Origin: Pseudomonadota bacterium
GTDB taxonomy: Bacteria > Pseudomonadota > Gammaproteobacteria > Burkholderiales > JABEVD01
Direction of reading: 5' to 3'
DNA: 63,711 nt
Assembly (NCBI GenBank): GCA_021806605.1
Contig: JAJZQY010000007.1
Span: 1 to 63,711 of the forward strand
Positions 1 through 9,427 of the stretch are shown here, one piece after another. The notes beneath the pieces are model-generated. The model saw only the letters and a program-made list of their open reading frames with translations. It was not told the origin of the DNA and searched no databases. Within the stretch, counting starts at the first letter, position 1, and each line of letters begins with the position of its first letter. Position numbers and translations under genes: made by a program.

Positions 1-135
1 GATGCCACCATGGGATCGGTGCGCAGCCTCGCCATTACTGCTGCAACGCCCGTGGTGCTTCCCGTGCTGACGGCTGCTTCGCCGGCCGCCTACGTCTCCG
101 GCAGCAGTTATGTGATGTGCCGTTCGATCCTCTGA
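1..135 (+). CDS. C-terminal end of an unknown protein (5' truncated)
   Basis: Frame 1 is open from the window edge to a TGA at 133-135, giving 44 residues that end in SYVMCRSIL. The segment is rich in Ala, Val and Thr. No domain can be recognised. It stops 3 nt before the ATG of the prepilin-like gene on the same strand, so the two are probably co-transcribed and this may be another pseudopilin or surface protein; that is inference from position only. The start lies outside the window. Confidence 0.45.
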   Translation, partial: DATMGSVRSLAITAATPVVLPVLTAASPAAYVSGSSYVMCRSIL

Positions 136-138
136 AGC

Positions 139-822
139 ATGCAAACCAGGCATTCGGGTTTCACGCTGGTCGAGATCGCGATTGTCCTCGTGATCATCGG
201 TCTGCTGCTCGGGGGCGTCTTGAAGGGACAGGAAATGATCACGCAGGGCAGGATCAAGAACGCGATCATCGATTTTTCCGGCATCACTGCAGCCTATTAT
301 GCCTATCTGGACAGGTACAGGGCGCTACCCGGGGACGATAGCCAGGCAGCCACCCGATGGGGAACATCGATTCTTCCCGGCGGAGAAAAGGGCGACGGCA
401 ACGGCGTGATCACCGGTCTCTACAATGCAACCGGCACCCCGCTCGCAGAATCGCAGATTTTCTGGATGCATCTCCGGGCGGCGGGACTCGTGACGGGGTC
501 CGCAGCTTCTCCCAAACAGCCCATCAATTCGGCAGGCGGCATAATCGGGGTGCAAACCGGGGATGGCTCGGCTTCGCCGACCGAAGTCCTGACCACCGAC
601 AGCCTCGCCGGAACGGGGATTTCGAGACTCATGATCTGCTCGTCGGGGCTTGCGGACAGGGTGGCTGCCGCAGTGGATGCGCAGCTCGATGACGGCATTC
701 CCAAGACCGGGAGCCTCCGGGCGCAAAAAACCAAGTCCCTGGACACGATAGAAAGCGCAGCCTATGCGCAGCCCTATTCGGATACGGGATCGACCCCGTT
801 CACGATCTGCAAGACGCTCTAG
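139..822 (+). CDS. Type IV prepilin-like protein (N-terminal methylation motif)
   Basis: The 227-residue product begins MQTRHSG then FTLVE, a class III prepilin leader: a 7-residue basic leader ending in Gly for PilD cleavage, Phe at mature +1 and Glu at mature +5, followed by a hydrophobic helix to about residue 30. The family is cleaved and methylated by the prepilin peptidase and assembled into type IV pili or type II secretion pseudopili. The rest is a Gly/Ser/Thr-rich globular domain with two Cys residues (in MICSS and FTICKTL) that could form a C-terminal loop. It is longer than a typical major pilin, so a minor pilin or pseudopilin is more likely. It follows the truncated upstream gene by 3 nt and overlaps the end of the convergent antiporter gene by 4 nt. 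Confidence 0.8.
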   Translation: MQTRHSGFTLVEIAIVLVIIGLLLGGVLKGQEMITQGRIKNAIIDFSGITAAYYAYLDRYRALPGDDSQAATRWGTSILPGGEKGDGNGVITGLYNATGTPLAESQIFWMHLRAAGLVTGSAASPKQPINSAGGIIGVQTGDGSASPTEVLTTDSLAGTGISRLMICSSGLADRVAAAVDAQLDDGIPKTGSLRAQKTKSLDTIESAAYAQPYSDTGSTPFTICKTL

Positions 823-2789
823 CCCTGGAGCAGCCTGATTTCGGCTGCGGCAAGTCCAGCAGGCGTTCCCCTCAGGACAACGACATCCCCCGCTTCGAGG
901 ACGGTTTCCGGAGAAGGGGCGAGCCCCCGGATGTTGCGTCTCCTGACGGCAGTGATGTCGACCGAGAAGCGGCCGAGATCGATTTCGGCAAGCGATTTTC
1001 CGACGCATGCCGCCCCTTCGGGGATCATGATGCTGCGCAGGCGCAACTGCAGTGCTTCGCCTTGCTCGGAGGCCTGGTCGGTGGTGCCTCTGAAGTAGCC
1101 GCGGAATCCGCTGTAACGTTCTTCACGGGTATCCCTGATGCGCTTTAGCACCCTGTTGAGCGGCACGCCCAACAGGAGCAGGGCATGGGAGGCGAGCATC
1201 ATGCTGCCTTCCATGATTTCGGCAACGACTTCGGCGGCCCCCGCCCGTTTCAACTGATCCATTTCGGAATCATCCAATGTTCTCACGATGACGGGAAGGT
1301 CCGGGCGCAGTTCGCGAGCATGATTCAGGATGACGAGCGCCGAGTGCGCATCGGAATAGGCGACGACCAGCGCCTTTACTCGAAGCAGCCCTGCGGCGAG
1401 CAGCACTTCCCTGCGGCTTGCATCCCCATAGACCACGTTCTCCCCCGCAGCTGCAGCTTCCCTGACGCGCTGCGGATCGTGGTCGAGGGCGATGAAGGGG
1501 ATCGATTCCTGTTCCAGAAACCGTGCCAGAGTCTGGCCGCTGCGCCCGTAGCCGCAGATGATGATCTGGGCGTCCGTCGCCATGGTCTGGACTGCGATGG
1601 TATGCAGTTGCAGTGCGCGGTGCATCCATTCACCGGCGGAATAGCGTCTGACGACCTGATCGGATCGATCGATCAGGAAGGGAGCGGCGAGCATGGAAAT
1701 CAGCATGGCGGCGAGGACGATCTGCAGGATGGATTCGTTCACGAGGTGGAGATTGCCTGCCTGGGCAAGAAGCACGAAACCGAACTCCCCTGCCTGGGCA
1801 AGATGAAGCCCGGTGCGCAATGCCACGCTCCAGTCGCGGTCGAAAAAATAGCTGAGCCCAGACACCAGGGCGAGCTTGAGGATGAAAAGCGCGGCAAGCA
1901 TCAGCAGCACCCAGGGCAGTTCGCTCCACACCACCTTCAGATTGAGGAGCATGCCGATAGTGATGAAGAAAAGTCCGAGCAGGACATCCCTGAACGGTTT
2001 GATGTCGTTCTCGACCTGATAGCGGTATTCCGTTTCGGAAATGAGCATGCCGGCAAGAAAGGCGCCGAGGGCAAGAGACAGTCCTGCGGCATTGGTGACA
2101 TAGGCAAGTCCAAGCGTGATGAAGAGCACGTTGAGCATGAAAAGCTCGGACGATTTCTGCCTTGCGACCAGATGGAACCAGGGGCGCATCATTCTCTGCC
2201 CGAGGAAAAGCAGGGCGGCGAGAACCAGCGCGCCTTTCAGCAGGGCCATGCCGAGTTCCAGGGGAAGGTTCTGCGCCGGATGCGAAAGTGCCGGAATGAT
2301 GAGCAGGAGCGGAACGACTGCGAGATCCTGGAAGAGCAGGATGCCGAAGATTTTCCTGCCGTGGGCCGAATGAAGCTCCTGTCTTTCGGCCATCAGCTTG
2401 CTGACGATCGCGGTCGAGGACATCGACAGCGCACCGCCCAGGGCCAGTCCGACGCGCCAGTCGATTCCGAGGGAAAGGGCTGCGAGCAAGGTGGCGACAA
2501 TGGCCAGCATGACCTGACCGAATCCAAGCCCGAAAACGATGCGCCTCATGGTGAGCAGTTTGGGCAGGCTGAATTCGAGTCCGATGCTGAACATCAGGAA
2601 GACGATGCCGAATTCGGCAAGGTAGCGGGTTTCGGCTGTGTCCGGAATCAGGCCCAGGGCATGGGGACCTGCCAGAATGCCGACCAGCAGGTAGGCGAGC
2701 ATCTGCGGCAGATGCGCGATGCGGAAAAGCGCCACGACCAGAACGCTGGATGCCAATAGCACGATAACGAGCGGCAGGGTGTCATGCAT
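819..2789 (-). CDS. CPA2-family monovalent cation:proton antiporter (KefB/YbaL-like) with RCK domain
   Basis: The product has about 656 residues. Roughly the first 375 are hydrophobic and form the Na/H-exchanger-type membrane domain of the CPA2 family. A Rossmann TrkA-N domain starts near residue 408 with GYGRSGQTLARFLE, and a TrkA-C-like domain fills the last 85 residues. The family exchanges K+ or Na+ for H+ across the inner membrane, gated by nucleotide binding to the RCK part. The upstream ATG at 2831 would add 14 residues, but the ATG at 2789 has AAAGGAGG 11 nt before it and puts the first helix at the N-terminus, so it was chosen. Whether this is a glutathione-gated Kef system cannot be decided; no KefF/KefG partner is adjacent. 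Confidence 0.85.
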   Translation of the reverse strand: MHDTLPLVIVLLASSVLVVALFRIAHLPQMLAYLLVGILAGPHALGLIPDTAETRYLAEFGIVFLMFSIGLEFSLPKLLTMRRIVFGLGFGQVMLAIVATLLAALSLGIDWRVGLALGGALSMSSTAIVSKLMAERQELHSAHGRKIFGILLFQDLAVVPLLLIIPALSHPAQNLPLELGMALLKGALVLAALLFLGQRMMRPWFHLVARQKSSELFMLNVLFITLGLAYVTNAAGLSLALGAFLAGMLISETEYRYQVENDIKPFRDVLLGLFFITIGMLLNLKVVWSELPWVLLMLAALFILKLALVSGLSYFFDRDWSVALRTGLHLAQAGEFGFVLLAQAGNLHLVNESILQIVLAAMLISMLAAPFLIDRSDQVVRRYSAGEWMHRALQLHTIAVQTMATDAQIIICGYGRSGQTLARFLEQESIPFIALDHDPQRVREAAAAGENVVYGDASRREVLLAAGLLRVKALVVAYSDAHSALVILNHARELRPDLPVIVRTLDDSEMDQLKRAGAAEVVAEIMEGSMMLASHALLLLGVPLNRVLKRIRDTREERYSGFRGYFRGTTDQASEQGEALQLRLRSIMIPEGAACVGKSLAEIDLGRFSVDITAVRRRNIRGLAPSPETVLEAGDVVVLRGTPAGLAAAEIRLLQG

Positions 2790-2868
2790 GGCGAGAACAG
2801 CCTCCTTTGCCGAGGGATGGCGGACAATCAATCTGGATTTTGCTCAAACCTTTTCCCCATGCGACTTC

Positions 2869-2877
2869 TGGTATAAT
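2869..2877 (+). promoter_or_regulatory. Extended -10 promoter of kdsD (leaderless position)
   Basis: TGGTATAAT is a perfect extended -10 (TGnTATAAT). It ends 7 nt before the kdsD ATG at 2885, so transcription would be expected to begin at or within a base of the start codon. No Shine-Dalgarno sequence lies in between, and no good -35 is seen, which an extended -10 does not strictly need. Confidence 0.65.
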
Positions 2878-2884
2878 TCCCTAC

Positions 2885-3871
2885 ATGATACCTCAATCCA
2901 ACAGAGACTTTTCGGTGCTCGAGATCGCCGCAGAAGTGCTGGAAATAGAATCGAAGGCGGTGATGGGCCTGGCAGAGCGACTGGATCACCGTTTCGTCCA
3001 GGCGGTGGACATGATCCTCGGCTGCAGCGGGCGGGTCGTGGTGAGCGGGATGGGGAAATCGGGGCATGTCGGACGGAAGATCGCCGCTACCCTTGCCAGC
3101 ACGGGAACGCCGGCTTTTTTCGTGCATCCTGCGGAAGCGAGCCACGGCGATCTCGGCATGATCACGAAGCAGGATGTTTTCGTCGCGCTTTCCAACTCGG
3201 GTGAAAGCGCAGAACTGCTTTCCATCATTCCCCTCATCAAGCGCCAGGGCGCGAAATTGATATCCATGACGGGAAACCCGGCTTCTTCCCTGGCGGTCGA
3301 GGCGGATATCCATCTCGATGCCGGGGTCGACAAGGAGGCCTGTCCTTTGGGGCTTGCCCCGACGGCGAGCACTACCGCGGCGCTGGCCCTGGGCGATGCG
3401 CTGGCCGTGACGCTGCTGGTGGAGCGTGGATTCAGCGCAGAGGATTTCGCCATGTCGCATCCGGGCGGCTCGCTCGGAATCAGGCTTCTGACCCATGTCA
3501 GGGATGTCATGCGCAAGGACGGGGCCGTTCCGGTCGTGTCAAGCAGCGCCTTTTTGTCGGAGGCGCTTCTGGAGATGTCGAAAAAGGGAATGGGGATGAC
3601 GGCGATCGTCGATGACCAGAATCGCGTGGCTGGAATTTATACGGACGGCGACCTGAGGCGTACCCTTGAAAACGAAGTGGATTTCAGGAAGACCCCGGTC
3701 GCATCGATCATGACGAGAAACCCCAAGACGATTTCTGCCGACCGCCTTGCGGCGGAAGCGGTGCAGTTCATGGAGCAATTCAAGATTACGCAGCTTCTTG
3801 TCGTCGATTCGGATGCGAAGCTGGTCGGTGCGCTCAACATGCACGATCTGCTGCGTGCCAAGGTGATCTGA
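2885..3871 (+). CDS. kdsD: D-arabinose 5-phosphate isomerase KdsD
   Basis: KdsD interconverts ribulose 5-phosphate and arabinose 5-phosphate, the first step of Kdo synthesis for lipopolysaccharide. The 328-residue product has a SIS sugar-isomerase domain (GMGKSGHVG near residue 55, SNSGESAE near 105, KEACPLGLAPT) followed by two CBS domains from about residues 205 and 274. It aligns end to end with the E. coli family from MIPQSNRDF onward, which fixes the ATG at 2885; the longer frame start at 2807 would add 26 residues unlike the family. The stop codon is immediately followed, in the same frame, by the kdsC start. It is the first gene of the kdsD-kdsC-lptCAB-rpoN block. Confidence 0.95.
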   Translation: MIPQSNRDFSVLEIAAEVLEIESKAVMGLAERLDHRFVQAVDMILGCSGRVVVSGMGKSGHVGRKIAATLASTGTPAFFVHPAEASHGDLGMITKQDVFVALSNSGESAELLSIIPLIKRQGAKLISMTGNPASSLAVEADIHLDAGVDKEACPLGLAPTASTTAALALGDALAVTLLVERGFSAEDFAMSHPGGSLGIRLLTHVRDVMRKDGAVPVVSSSAFLSEALLEMSKKGMGMTAIVDDQNRVAGIYTDGDLRRTLENEVDFRKTPVASIMTRNPKTISADRLAAEAVQFMEQFKITQLLVVDSDAKLVGALNMHDLLRAKVI

Positions 3872-4393
3872 TTGGACGATATCCTGGCAAGGGCGAAGCG
3901 GATTCGCCTGGCGATATTCGACGTGGACGGCGTGCTGACCGACGGCAGGCTGTACCTTTCCGACTCGGGGGAAGAAATGAAGGCGTTCGACACCCAGGAC
4001 GGGCATGGCATGAAAATGCTGCAGGCTTGCGGGGTGAATATCGCCATCATCACGGGAAGAAATTCGCGCTGCGTCGAGCTGCGCGCAAAGAATCTGGGGA
4101 TTTCCCTGCTTTTTCAGGGAGCATCCGACAAGCTCTCCGTCTATCGGGATTTGGTGGCGTCCCTGGGGCTCGATCCTGCTGAAACCGCATACATGGGAGA
4201 CGATCTCGTCGACTTGCCGGTGCTGAGGCGATGCGGGTTCGCGCTTGCAGTGCCGGATGCCCCGGAGATCGTCAGGCAGCATGCGCATTATGTGACGAGA
4301 AGACGGGGAGGGCGTGGCGCCGTGCGCGAGGTCTGCGAATTCCTGATGCGGGTGCAGGGCAAGTTCGACGAGCAGCTTGCAGGGTATTTGTGA
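3872..4393 (+). CDS. kdsC: 3-deoxy-D-manno-octulosonate 8-phosphate phosphatase KdsC
   Basis: KdsC is a HAD-superfamily phosphatase that removes phosphate from Kdo 8-phosphate. The 173-residue product shows the HAD motif I FDVDGVLTDG (nucleophile Asp17, Asp19), an ITGRNS motif II region and MGDDLVDLP as motif IV, in the short form without a cap domain that acts as a tetramer. The start is TTG directly abutting the kdsD TGA in the same frame, with AAGGTG 6 nt upstream as ribosome-binding site; no ATG or GTG lies before motif I. The stop overlaps the lptC ATG as TGATG. Confidence 0.93.
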   Translation: MDDILARAKRIRLAIFDVDGVLTDGRLYLSDSGEEMKAFDTQDGHGMKMLQACGVNIAIITGRNSRCVELRAKNLGISLLFQGASDKLSVYRDLVASLGLDPAETAYMGDDLVDLPVLRRCGFALAVPDAPEIVRQHAHYVTRRRGGRGAVREVCEFLMRVQGKFDEQLAGYL

Positions 4394-4956
4394 TGTCCGA
4401 TCAGATCAGGAAATGGTTCCCGGTCCTGTTTCTCCTGCTGTTGGCGGCGCTTTCCTACTGGCTGGAGAACAAGGTCAAATTTGCTGCATTGTCCGAAGCT
4501 TCCAAAAGGCATGTGCCGGACGCCATTGTGGAAAATTTCACGGCGACGAAATTCGATATCGATGGCAAGCCGCGTCAAACCCTTTCGGCGCAGGCGTTGT
4601 TTCATTATCTGGACGATAGCAGTTCCAAATTGATCGAACCCCGTCTTTTGCTGGTTTCCCCGGGACGGGCGAATGTTCATGTAAGCTCAAAATGGGCGTG
4701 GCTCTCCGAAAACGGCGAAGATGTCTACTTGCACGACAAGGTGGAGGTGATTCGAGATGCCTATGGCGTGCACAGCAAAATGGACATGAAAACGGAATAT
4801 CTGCACCTGAATGCCGACAAGCATGAGGGAGAGACGAGTCTGCCGGTCAGAATACAGGATCCGAAAACGGACGTTCATGCCGTCGGCATGACTTTCAACG
4901 ACGAGACGAGAGTGGTCAATCTGCTTTCCCGGGTGCACGTGGATTATGAAAAATAG
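4393..4956 (+). CDS. lptC: LPS export ABC transporter periplasmic protein LptC
   Basis: LptC is the bitopic inner-membrane component that passes lipopolysaccharide from LptB2FG to LptA. The 187-residue product has a short cytoplasmic start, one membrane helix at about residues 8-22 (FPVLFLLLLAALSYWL) and a periplasmic beta-jellyroll with alternating hydrophobic strands. The TGATG overlap with kdsC fixes the start, and the length agrees with the family. Sequence conservation in LptC is low, so the call leans on position between kdsC and lptA as well as topology. Its 3' end overlaps lptA by 11 nt. Confidence 0.9.
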   Translation: MSDQIRKWFPVLFLLLLAALSYWLENKVKFAALSEASKRHVPDAIVENFTATKFDIDGKPRQTLSAQALFHYLDDSSSKLIEPRLLLVSPGRANVHVSSKWAWLSENGEDVYLHDKVEVIRDAYGVHSKMDMKTEYLHLNADKHEGETSLPVRIQDPKTDVHAVGMTFNDETRVVNLLSRVHVDYEK

Positions 4957-5533
4957 GCATCTGTTCGTGGCGCTCGCGCTTCTTTTGCAGGCGGTGCCCG
5001 CCATTGCCGAGAAGGCTGACAGGGACAAGCCGATCCACATTGATGCCGACAGGGTCGAGATCGATGATGCGAAAAAGATCAATACCTTCTACGGCAATGT
5101 CATCCTGACGCAGGGAACCCTGATCATCAAGGCAGACAAGGCCGTCGTGACCCAGGATGCTGCAGGAAACCGGCATGCCACCGCCTATTCCGGGGCACAT
5201 CCTGTTTATTTCAGGCAGAAGCGCGAAGGCTACGATGAATATATCGAAGGGGAAGGCGACAGAGGCGAGTACGACAGCAAAACCGATACCGTCGAGCTGT
5301 TCGGCAATGCTCACGTCAAACGGGGAAAGGATACCGTGAAGGGGAACTATATTTCATACAATTCGAACACCGACTTTTTCCGGAGCGAAGGGGGGGCGAA
5401 GACGCCGACGGGAAGAGTGCATGCCGTGATTCAGCCCAAGAAGAAGGAAGGGCAAAAGGCATCAGCGCCAGTTTCGGCGCCCCCTGCCATGATCCGGCCT
5501 TCCGAAACGCTCGCAAGCCCCCCACAGCAATGA
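4946..5533 (+). CDS. lptA: LPS transport periplasmic bridge protein LptA
   Basis: LptA forms the periplasmic beta-jellyroll bridge that carries LPS from LptC to LptD. The 195-residue product has a signal peptide ([21 protein letters not shown]), then an OstA-like domain with [35 protein letters not shown] and a matching repeat [15 protein letters not shown]. The last 40 residues are Lys/Pro/Ala/Ser-rich and probably disordered. The gene overlaps lptC by 11 nt and lptB by 4 nt (ATGA), showing translational coupling. Confidence 0.93.
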   Translation: MKNRHLFVALALLLQAVPAIAEKADRDKPIHIDADRVEIDDAKKINTFYGNVILTQGTLIIKADKAVVTQDAAGNRHATAYSGAHPVYFRQKREGYDEYIEGEGDRGEYDSKTDTVELFGNAHVKRGKDTVKGNYISYNSNTDFFRSEGGAKTPTGRVHAVIQPKKKEGQKASAPVSAPPAMIRPSETLASPPQQ

Positions 5534-6252
5534 GTTGTCTCAAGGCGGAAAATCTGAGAAAGCGCTACAAGTCGCGAACTGTCCTGCAGGATGTTTCGCT
5601 CGAGGTGAGCAGCGGGGAAGTCGTCGGATTGCTCGGACCGAACGGGGCGGGGAAAACGACCTGCTTTTACATGATGGTCGGGCTCGTGCCGCTGGATGGC
5701 GGAGACATCTACCTCGACGGAGAGAAGCTGTCGCGCATGCCCATTCATTTGCGCGCGCGCCTGGGGCTCTCCTACTTGCCGCAGGAAGCTTCCGTATTCA
5801 GGAAACTCAACGTTGCGCAGAATATCCAGGCTGTTCTGGAATTGCAGCGCCATCCGGACGGGGAGATACCCAAGCTTCTCGAAAATCTGCTCGAAGACCT
5901 GAACATAGCCCATCTGAGGCATAGTCCCGCGGCCAGCCTGTCGGGCGGCGAAAGGCGGCGGGTCGAGATCGCGCGTGCGCTGGCTACCAATCCCCGTTTC
6001 ATCCTGCTCGATGAACCCTTCGCCGGCGTCGACCCGATTGCCGTTCTCGATATTCAGAAAATCATCCATTTCCTGAAGGACCGCGGCATAGGGGTATTGA
6101 TCACGGATCACAATGTGAGAGAGATGCTCGGCATATGCGACCGGGCGTACATCATCAACGAAGGGGTCGTCCTGGCTTACGGAAAGCCCGATGAAATCAT
6201 TTATAATGAAAATGTCAGGAAAGTCTATCTGGGCGAGCATTTCCGCATGTAA
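5530..6252 (+). CDS. lptB: LPS export ABC transporter ATPase LptB
   Basis: LptB is the cytoplasmic ATPase of the LptB2FGC exporter. The 240-residue product carries Walker [10 protein letters not shown] (36-44), Q-loop in YLPQEASVF, the signature [15 protein letters not shown] near 136-150, Walker B FILLDEP and an H-loop in LITDHNVRE, all typical of LptB. It ends with LGEHFRM, a C-terminal tail like that of LptB. The ATG overlaps the lptA stop. LptF and LptG are not in the window, as usual in this group. Confidence 0.96.
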   Translation: MSCLKAENLRKRYKSRTVLQDVSLEVSSGEVVGLLGPNGAGKTTCFYMMVGLVPLDGGDIYLDGEKLSRMPIHLRARLGLSYLPQEASVFRKLNVAQNIQAVLELQRHPDGEIPKLLENLLEDLNIAHLRHSPAASLSGGERRRVEIARALATNPRFILLDEPFAGVDPIAVLDIQKIIHFLKDRGIGVLITDHNVREMLGICDRAYIINEGVVLAYGKPDEIIYNENVRKVYLGEHFRM

Positions 6253-6272
6253 CGGAAAATTGAATTGAGTCG

Positions 6273-7679
6273 ATGAAACCTACGCTACAGCTCAAGTTAT
6301 CTCAGCAACTGACGCTGACCCCCCAACTGCAGCAGGCGATCCGGTTGCTGCAGCTTTCCACCCTGGAAATGAATCAGGAGGTGGAGCGCTTCCTGCTTGA
6401 AAATCCCCTGCTCGAACGCGAAGAGCCATCGGATGAGGAGCCGGCGGCTGTTTTTCAGCCTGGAGAGGCTGTCGTCGAGAAACCGGAATCTCCCGAAGTT
6501 CAGCAGGAGATCGACTGGTTCGACAACGATGGCCCCTCCTATACGGCTTCAGAGGCTTCCGGGGACGACGATGTTCACGACTACCAGCAGGCGCAGAGTC
6601 CCAGTCTGAGGGATCACCTGAACTGGCAGTTGGGCATGACCCAGCTTACCGACAGGGACAAGAAAATCGTATCCCTGTTGATCGACGCGCTCGACGACAA
6701 CGGCTACCTGTCGCAGGATCTGGAAGAGCTTGCCGCCATGTTGCCGGCCGAGCTGGAAATCGACGCCGAGGATTTGGGCATTGCGCTGCAGCATTTGCAG
6801 CATATGGATCCGATAGGAGTCGGGGCGAGAAACCTTTCCGAATGCCTGGCGCTTCAACTGAAGGCGATGCCGCCGGATACCCCTTTTCGCGAAGAAGCCC
6901 TGCAAATCGTGGATCACCATCTGGCGAGTCTTGCGGCTCACGACTTTGCCAGGCTGAAAAAAAGCCTGAACTGCAATGATGCCGTATTGCGCGCCGCACA
7001 ACAGCTCATCACGCACCTCAATCCGCGGCCGGGGAGCGAGTATTCGAATCAGGTGGCGCGCTACATCATTCCGGACGTCATCGTTCGAAAAATCAAGGGG
7101 GAATGGATCGTTTCCCTGAATCCGGATGCCATTCCGCGCCTCAAGGTGAACAAGCTGTATGCCGATATCCTGCAGCGCGGACAGGACTCCGGTCAGCAAC
7201 AGATCGGCCAGCAATTGCAGGAGGCGAAATGGCTGATCAAGAATGTGCAGCAGCGCTTCGAAACCATACAGAGGGTGTCGAAGGCGATCGTGGAGCGGCA
7301 GCACAATTTTCTGGAGCATGGGGAAGTCGCGATGCGGCCCCTGGTGTTGCGCGAGATCGCGGAAGAAATCGGGCTGCACGAGTCCACCGTGTCCCGCGTC
7401 ACCACCCAGAAGTTCATGCTCACCCCTCGCGGCATTTTCGAGCTGAAATATTTTTTCGGCAGCCATGTTTCGACAGAGGCGGGGGGGGCCTGCTCTTCGA
7501 CTGCCATCAGGGCGCTGATACGTCAGCTCGTCAATGCGGAAGATGCCAAGAGTCCGCTCAGCGACAGCCAGATTTCTGAAATGCTGGGGAAGCAGGGTAT
7601 TGTGGTCGCCCGCCGAACCATTGCAAAATACCGGGAATCCCTGAAAATACCCCCGGTCAATCTTCGTAAGTCACTATAA
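6273..7679 (+). CDS. rpoN: RNA polymerase sigma-54 factor RpoN
   Basis: RpoN directs RNA polymerase to -24/-12 promoters and needs AAA+ activators. The 468-residue product has the Gln/Leu-rich activator-interacting region I (residues 1-50), an acidic region II (about 50-105), the core-binding region, a helix-turn-helix near 367-385 (HESTVSRVTTQKF) and the RpoN box ARRTIAKYRE near 445-454. All expected parts are present. It follows lptB by 20 nt. A strong sigma-54 promoter lies in the same window before the pilin gene at 20380. Confidence 0.97.
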   Translation: MKPTLQLKLSQQLTLTPQLQQAIRLLQLSTLEMNQEVERFLLENPLLEREEPSDEEPAAVFQPGEAVVEKPESPEVQQEIDWFDNDGPSYTASEASGDDDVHDYQQAQSPSLRDHLNWQLGMTQLTDRDKKIVSLLIDALDDNGYLSQDLEELAAMLPAELEIDAEDLGIALQHLQHMDPIGVGARNLSECLALQLKAMPPDTPFREEALQIVDHHLASLAAHDFARLKKSLNCNDAVLRAAQQLITHLNPRPGSEYSNQVARYIIPDVIVRKIKGEWIVSLNPDAIPRLKVNKLYADILQRGQDSGQQQIGQQLQEAKWLIKNVQQRFETIQRVSKAIVERQHNFLEHGEVAMRPLVLREIAEEIGLHESTVSRVTTQKFMLTPRGIFELKYFFGSHVSTEAGGACSSTAIRALIRQLVNAEDAKSPLSDSQISEMLGKQGIVVARRTIAKYRESLKIPPVNLRKSL

Positions 7680-7697
7680 CCAAAAAGGAGTTCTTCG

Positions 7698-8024
7698 ATG
7701 AATATCAAGCTCAGCGGGCACCATGTGGAAATCACCCCGGCAATCCGCGATTACGTGCAGGCGAAGCTGGGGCGCGTGGCCAATCATTTCGATCATGTGA
7801 TCGACATCAGCGCCATTCTGTCGGTCGAGAAGCTCAAGCAGAAGGTGGAGGCGACTGTTCACCTGCCTGGAAAGGACTTTTTCGCCGAATGCAGCGATGC
7901 GAACATGTATGCGGCAATCGACAATCTCGCCGACAAGCTGGACAGGCAAATCATGAAGCACAAGGAAAAAACGATCGAGCGTCGCCTCGACGGCGAAGGG
8001 CTGAAGGCTCAGGCAGCCGAATAA
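7698..8024 (+). CDS. hpf: Ribosome hibernation promoting factor (short HPF)
   Basis: The 108-residue product belongs to the HPF/YfiA family, which binds the 30S decoding region and promotes 100S ribosome dimers in stationary phase. It starts MNIKLSGHHVEITPAIRDYV, typical of the fold, and ends soon after the single domain, so it is the short form that would need RMF-like help or acts alone. A clear AAAGGAG lies 8 nt before the ATG. Placement after rpoN is conserved in proteobacteria. Confidence 0.95.
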   Translation: MNIKLSGHHVEITPAIRDYVQAKLGRVANHFDHVIDISAILSVEKLKQKVEATVHLPGKDFFAECSDANMYAAIDNLADKLDRQIMKHKEKTIERRLDGEGLKAQAAE

Positions 8025-8027
8025 GCC

Positions 8028-8495
8028 GTGAACCTGATCGCCAAACTGCTCTCTCCCGGGCATGTCCTGATCGATCTCGATGCGGGGAGCAAGAAGCGGG
8101 TTTTCGAGCAGGTCGGGATTCTGTTCGAGAACAGCCTGGGGATTGCCAGAAGCGAAGTTTTCGACAGTCTCTTCGGGCGCGAGAGGCTAGGCTCTACCGG
8201 CCTCGGGCAGGGAGTGGCGATTCCCCACGGCAGGATAAAGGGGCTGCGCGAGGCCGCCGGCGCTTTCGTCAAGCTGTCCTCGCCGATTCCTTTTGACGCG
8301 CCGGATGCAAAGCCGGTCGGCCTGATATTCGTGCTGCTGGTGCCGGAGCGGGCAACGGATCTCCATTTGCAAATTCTGGGCGAACTGGCACAGATGTTCA
8401 GCGACAAGGATTTCAGGGAGAGTCTGCTGAATGCTTCCGATGCGGATACGGTCATTCGCCTAGTCACCGAGTGGAAGGCGCATGCAGCAGATTAG
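8028..8495 (+). CDS. ptsN: PTS IIA-like nitrogen regulatory protein PtsN
   Basis: EIIA-Ntr accepts phosphate from NPr in the nitrogen-related PTS and regulates potassium uptake and other targets by protein contact. The 155-residue product has the active-site histidine in AIPHGR (His67) and the fold-typical LGSTGLGQGVAIP segment. It starts at GTG 8028, 3 nt after the hpf stop. Its 3' end overlaps hprK by 14 nt. No EI-Ntr or NPr gene is present nearby. Confidence 0.93.
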   Translation: MNLIAKLLSPGHVLIDLDAGSKKRVFEQVGILFENSLGIARSEVFDSLFGRERLGSTGLGQGVAIPHGRIKGLREAAGAFVKLSSPIPFDAPDAKPVGLIFVLLVPERATDLHLQILGELAQMFSDKDFRESLLNASDADTVIRLVTEWKAHAAD

Positions 8496-9426
8496 CATCG
8501 CAGCGCTTTTTGATGAGCAGAGGGAGAAGCTCGCGCTCGAGTGGGTTTCAGGGAGAGGCGGGAGCGAAAGAATCCTGGATAGCGACAAAATAGGAGAGTC
8601 GCCCCAGGGATTGATCGGGCATCTCAACTTCATCCACCCCAATTGGGTTCAGGTCGTGAGCCGCGTCGAGAACGACTACCTCGATGCGTTCGACCTCGGC
8701 GCGCAAAGAAGCATGCTCGAACCGATTTTCCGGGGGGACATTGCCTGCATGATCGTCGCAGAAGGCGAGCCCGTATCTGCCGTACTCGCTGAAATGGCCG
8801 ACTCCTTCGGCGTTCCTCTGCTACGCTCGCCACAGCAGAGCGTGCACTTGATGTGGCTGCTGCGCCATTATTTGACAAGAAATCTCGCGATATCGACTTC
8901 CCTGCACGGCGTGTTTATCGATGTGCTGGGGTTGGGCGTGCTGATTACCGGCGAGAGCGGAGTGGGAAAAAGCGAGCTTGCCCTGGAGCTCATCAGCCGA
9001 GGAAGCGGACTCATTGCCGACGACTCGGTGGAGTTCTACAGAATTGCGCCCGAGACGCTCGAGGGGCGCTGCCCCGCCATGCTCAGGGACTTCCTGGAAG
9101 TGCGCGGCATCGGTCTGCTCAACATCAGGACCATCTTCGGCGAGAATGCGATGCGGCCGAAGAAGAATCTGAAGCTGATCGTCAATCTGAAGCGTTCGAA
9201 CGAATCGGAGCTGGTGGAAATCGAGAGGCTGCCGCTGGATCGCGGAAAGCGCGAAATCATGGGGGTCGAGGTATCCGAGGTGACGCTTCCCGTTGCGGTT
9301 GGGCGCAACCTTGCCGTTCTCGTCGAAGTCGCCGTGAGGAATCATATTCTCCTGATGCGAGGGATAGACAGCACCCGGGACTTCGTCGAGCGGCAGAGGG
9401 CGCATATGCAAAGCGGCGGCTCCTGA
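8482..9426 (+). CDS. hprK: HPr kinase/phosphorylase HprK
   Basis: HprK phosphorylates or dephosphorylates a serine of HPr-type proteins. The 314-residue product has an N-terminal MurF-like regulatory domain and a C-terminal kinase domain with the P-loop GESGVGKS (about 157-164) and the family signature [11 protein letters not shown]. It is full length. The gene sits between ptsN and rapZ as in many Betaproteobacteria, but the HPr and EI genes that often follow rapZ are absent here. Confidence 0.94.
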   Translation: MQQISIAALFDEQREKLALEWVSGRGGSERILDSDKIGESPQGLIGHLNFIHPNWVQVVSRVENDYLDAFDLGAQRSMLEPIFRGDIACMIVAEGEPVSAVLAEMADSFGVPLLRSPQQSVHLMWLLRHYLTRNLAISTSLHGVFIDVLGLGVLITGESGVGKSELALELISRGSGLIADDSVEFYRIAPETLEGRCPAMLRDFLEVRGIGLLNIRTIFGENAMRPKKNLKLIVNLKRSNESELVEIERLPLDRGKREIMGVEVSEVTLPVAVGRNLAVLVEVAVRNHILLMRGIDSTRDFVERQRAHMQSGGS

Positions 9427-9427
9427 C

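Noticed and set aside
1185-2759. Long plus-strand open frame of 524 codons opposite the antiporter gene
   Set aside because: Its translation is charged, Gln/His/Glu-rich and lacks any family motif, while the minus strand encodes a clear CPA2 antiporter. It is a shadow of codon bias.
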